A stretch of 64,000 nucleotides of DNA from Altererythrobacter xiamenensis. GTDB taxonomy: Bacteria; Pseudomonadota; Alphaproteobacteria; Sphingomonadales; Sphingomonadaceae. Made by a program: the position numbers and the translations under genes. The first letter of the stretch is position 1; every line of letters begins with the position of its first letter. This document shows, in pieces, positions 63,766-64,000 of this stretch. Where the stretch lies: contig NZ_FXWG01000002.1 of assembly GCF_900177715.1 (NCBI RefSeq), forward strand, positions 1 to 64,000, in the 5' to 3' direction. The notes beneath the pieces were generated by a model. It ran no database searches and had not been told where the DNA came from. It was given only the letters and a program-made list of their open reading frames with translations.

Positions 63766-64000
63766 ATCTCGATCTCCAGTTTCTCGTCGAAGGTCGCCTC
63801 CCACGCGGCTGCGACCTCTTGCCGGGCCGCTCTAAAGCGATCCATCAGCCGCGCAAAGTCTTCCTGCCCACAGGCCTGCGCCAATGCCTGTGCCGCTACC
63901 TTTGCCGGCTTGACGAGATCGGGCGCAAGCAGGCGCCCGGCGACGAGAATTCGCGTCATCAGGGCATGAGCCTCCACCAGTTCTGTCGGCACCAGTCCGT
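63762..64000 (-). CDS. C-terminal part of a gene cut by the window edge, probably glnE
   Basis: About 79 codons, open to the right edge, ending with an ATGA overlap with bcp. The helical sequence EAHALMTRILVAGRLLAPD and ACGQEDFARLMDRFRAARQ resembles the C-terminus of the glutamine synthetase adenylyl transferase (GlnE), whose last domain is helical. If so it belongs with gltBD in nitrogen control. The fragment is short, so the assignment is only moderately sure. A GTG at 63992 is in frame, but the frame continues past it. Confidence 0.55.
   Translation of the reverse strand, partial: GLVPTELVEAHALMTRILVAGRLLAPDLVKPAKVAAQALAQACGQEDFARLMDRFRAARQEVAAAWEATFDEKLEIEI

Overview
The window is GC-rich, gene-dense bacterial chromosome. 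Gene content and family resemblance point to an alphaproteobacterium of the order Sphingomonadales, most likely Erythrobacteraceae: the rnd-lptC-lptA and leuS-lptE-holA orders, a DUF3576 lipoprotein, a TenI-like protein next to yggS, exosortase-A-system polysaccharide genes, many acyl-CoA genes and polyhydroxyalkanoate (PHA) genes. I see no rRNA, tRNA, CRISPR array, insertion sequence, integrase or prophage, and no stretch of clearly foreign composition. Most of the window reads as core chromosome.

Layout. 1-11 kb: a soluble globin-type chemoreceptor, ftsK, a TenI/ThiE-like protein, yggS, a lipoprotein alkaline phosphatase, xth, ribA, a GNAT acetyltransferase, a TraR/DksA-type zinc protein and a beta-helix protein. 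11-17 kb: two small lipoproteins, then an acyl-CoA cluster (acyl-CoA dehydrogenase, CaiB-type CoA transferase, thiolase, MaoC/FAS1-like hydratase). A terminator and a 29-bp inverted repeat separate the dehydrogenase from the rest. 17-24 kb: ppk2, phhA, an acidic lipoprotein, a GlsB-like membrane protein, uppP, an M13 peptidase and an ABC exporter. 24-29 kb: phaZ and a maoC-thiolase-carboxymuconolactone decarboxylase-DUF4126 gene set. 29-33 kb: an XrtA-type polysaccharide ligase and glycosyltransferase. 33-41 kb: gltB, gltD, an OprB-like porin and a lipoprotein. 41-46.7 kb: enoyl-CoA hydratase, a second TraR/DksA-type protein, a serine hydrolase, ung, rnd, lptC and lptA. 46.7-53 kb: a sugar-phosphate transferase, holA, lptE, leuS and a DUF3576 lipoprotein. 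53-64 kb: an unknown envelope protein, phaB, a ribbon-helix-helix protein, murA, galU, a DUF4259/P450/acyl-CoA ligase operon, an M23 peptidase, a DUF455 ferritin-like protein, a peroxiredoxin and the tail of a probable glnE.

How the genes work together. Envelope biogenesis recurs (uppP, murA, galU, lptC/A/E, polyisoprenyl-phosphate sugar transferase, XrtA ligase, M23, ftsK). So does acyl-CoA and PHA chemistry (two thiolases, phaB, phaZ, hydratases, an acyl-CoA ligase with a P450), plus ammonia assimilation (gltBD and probably glnE). Nothing here is an obvious new defence, secretion or mobile system. The most unusual items are a globin-coupled receptor with Gln where the proximal haem His should be, a hairpin that presents the uppP ribosome-binding site, a TGC-type palindrome before phaZ, the long inverted repeat inside the acyl-CoA cluster, and a DUF4259 protein with a zinc-knuckle-like tail in a P450 operon.
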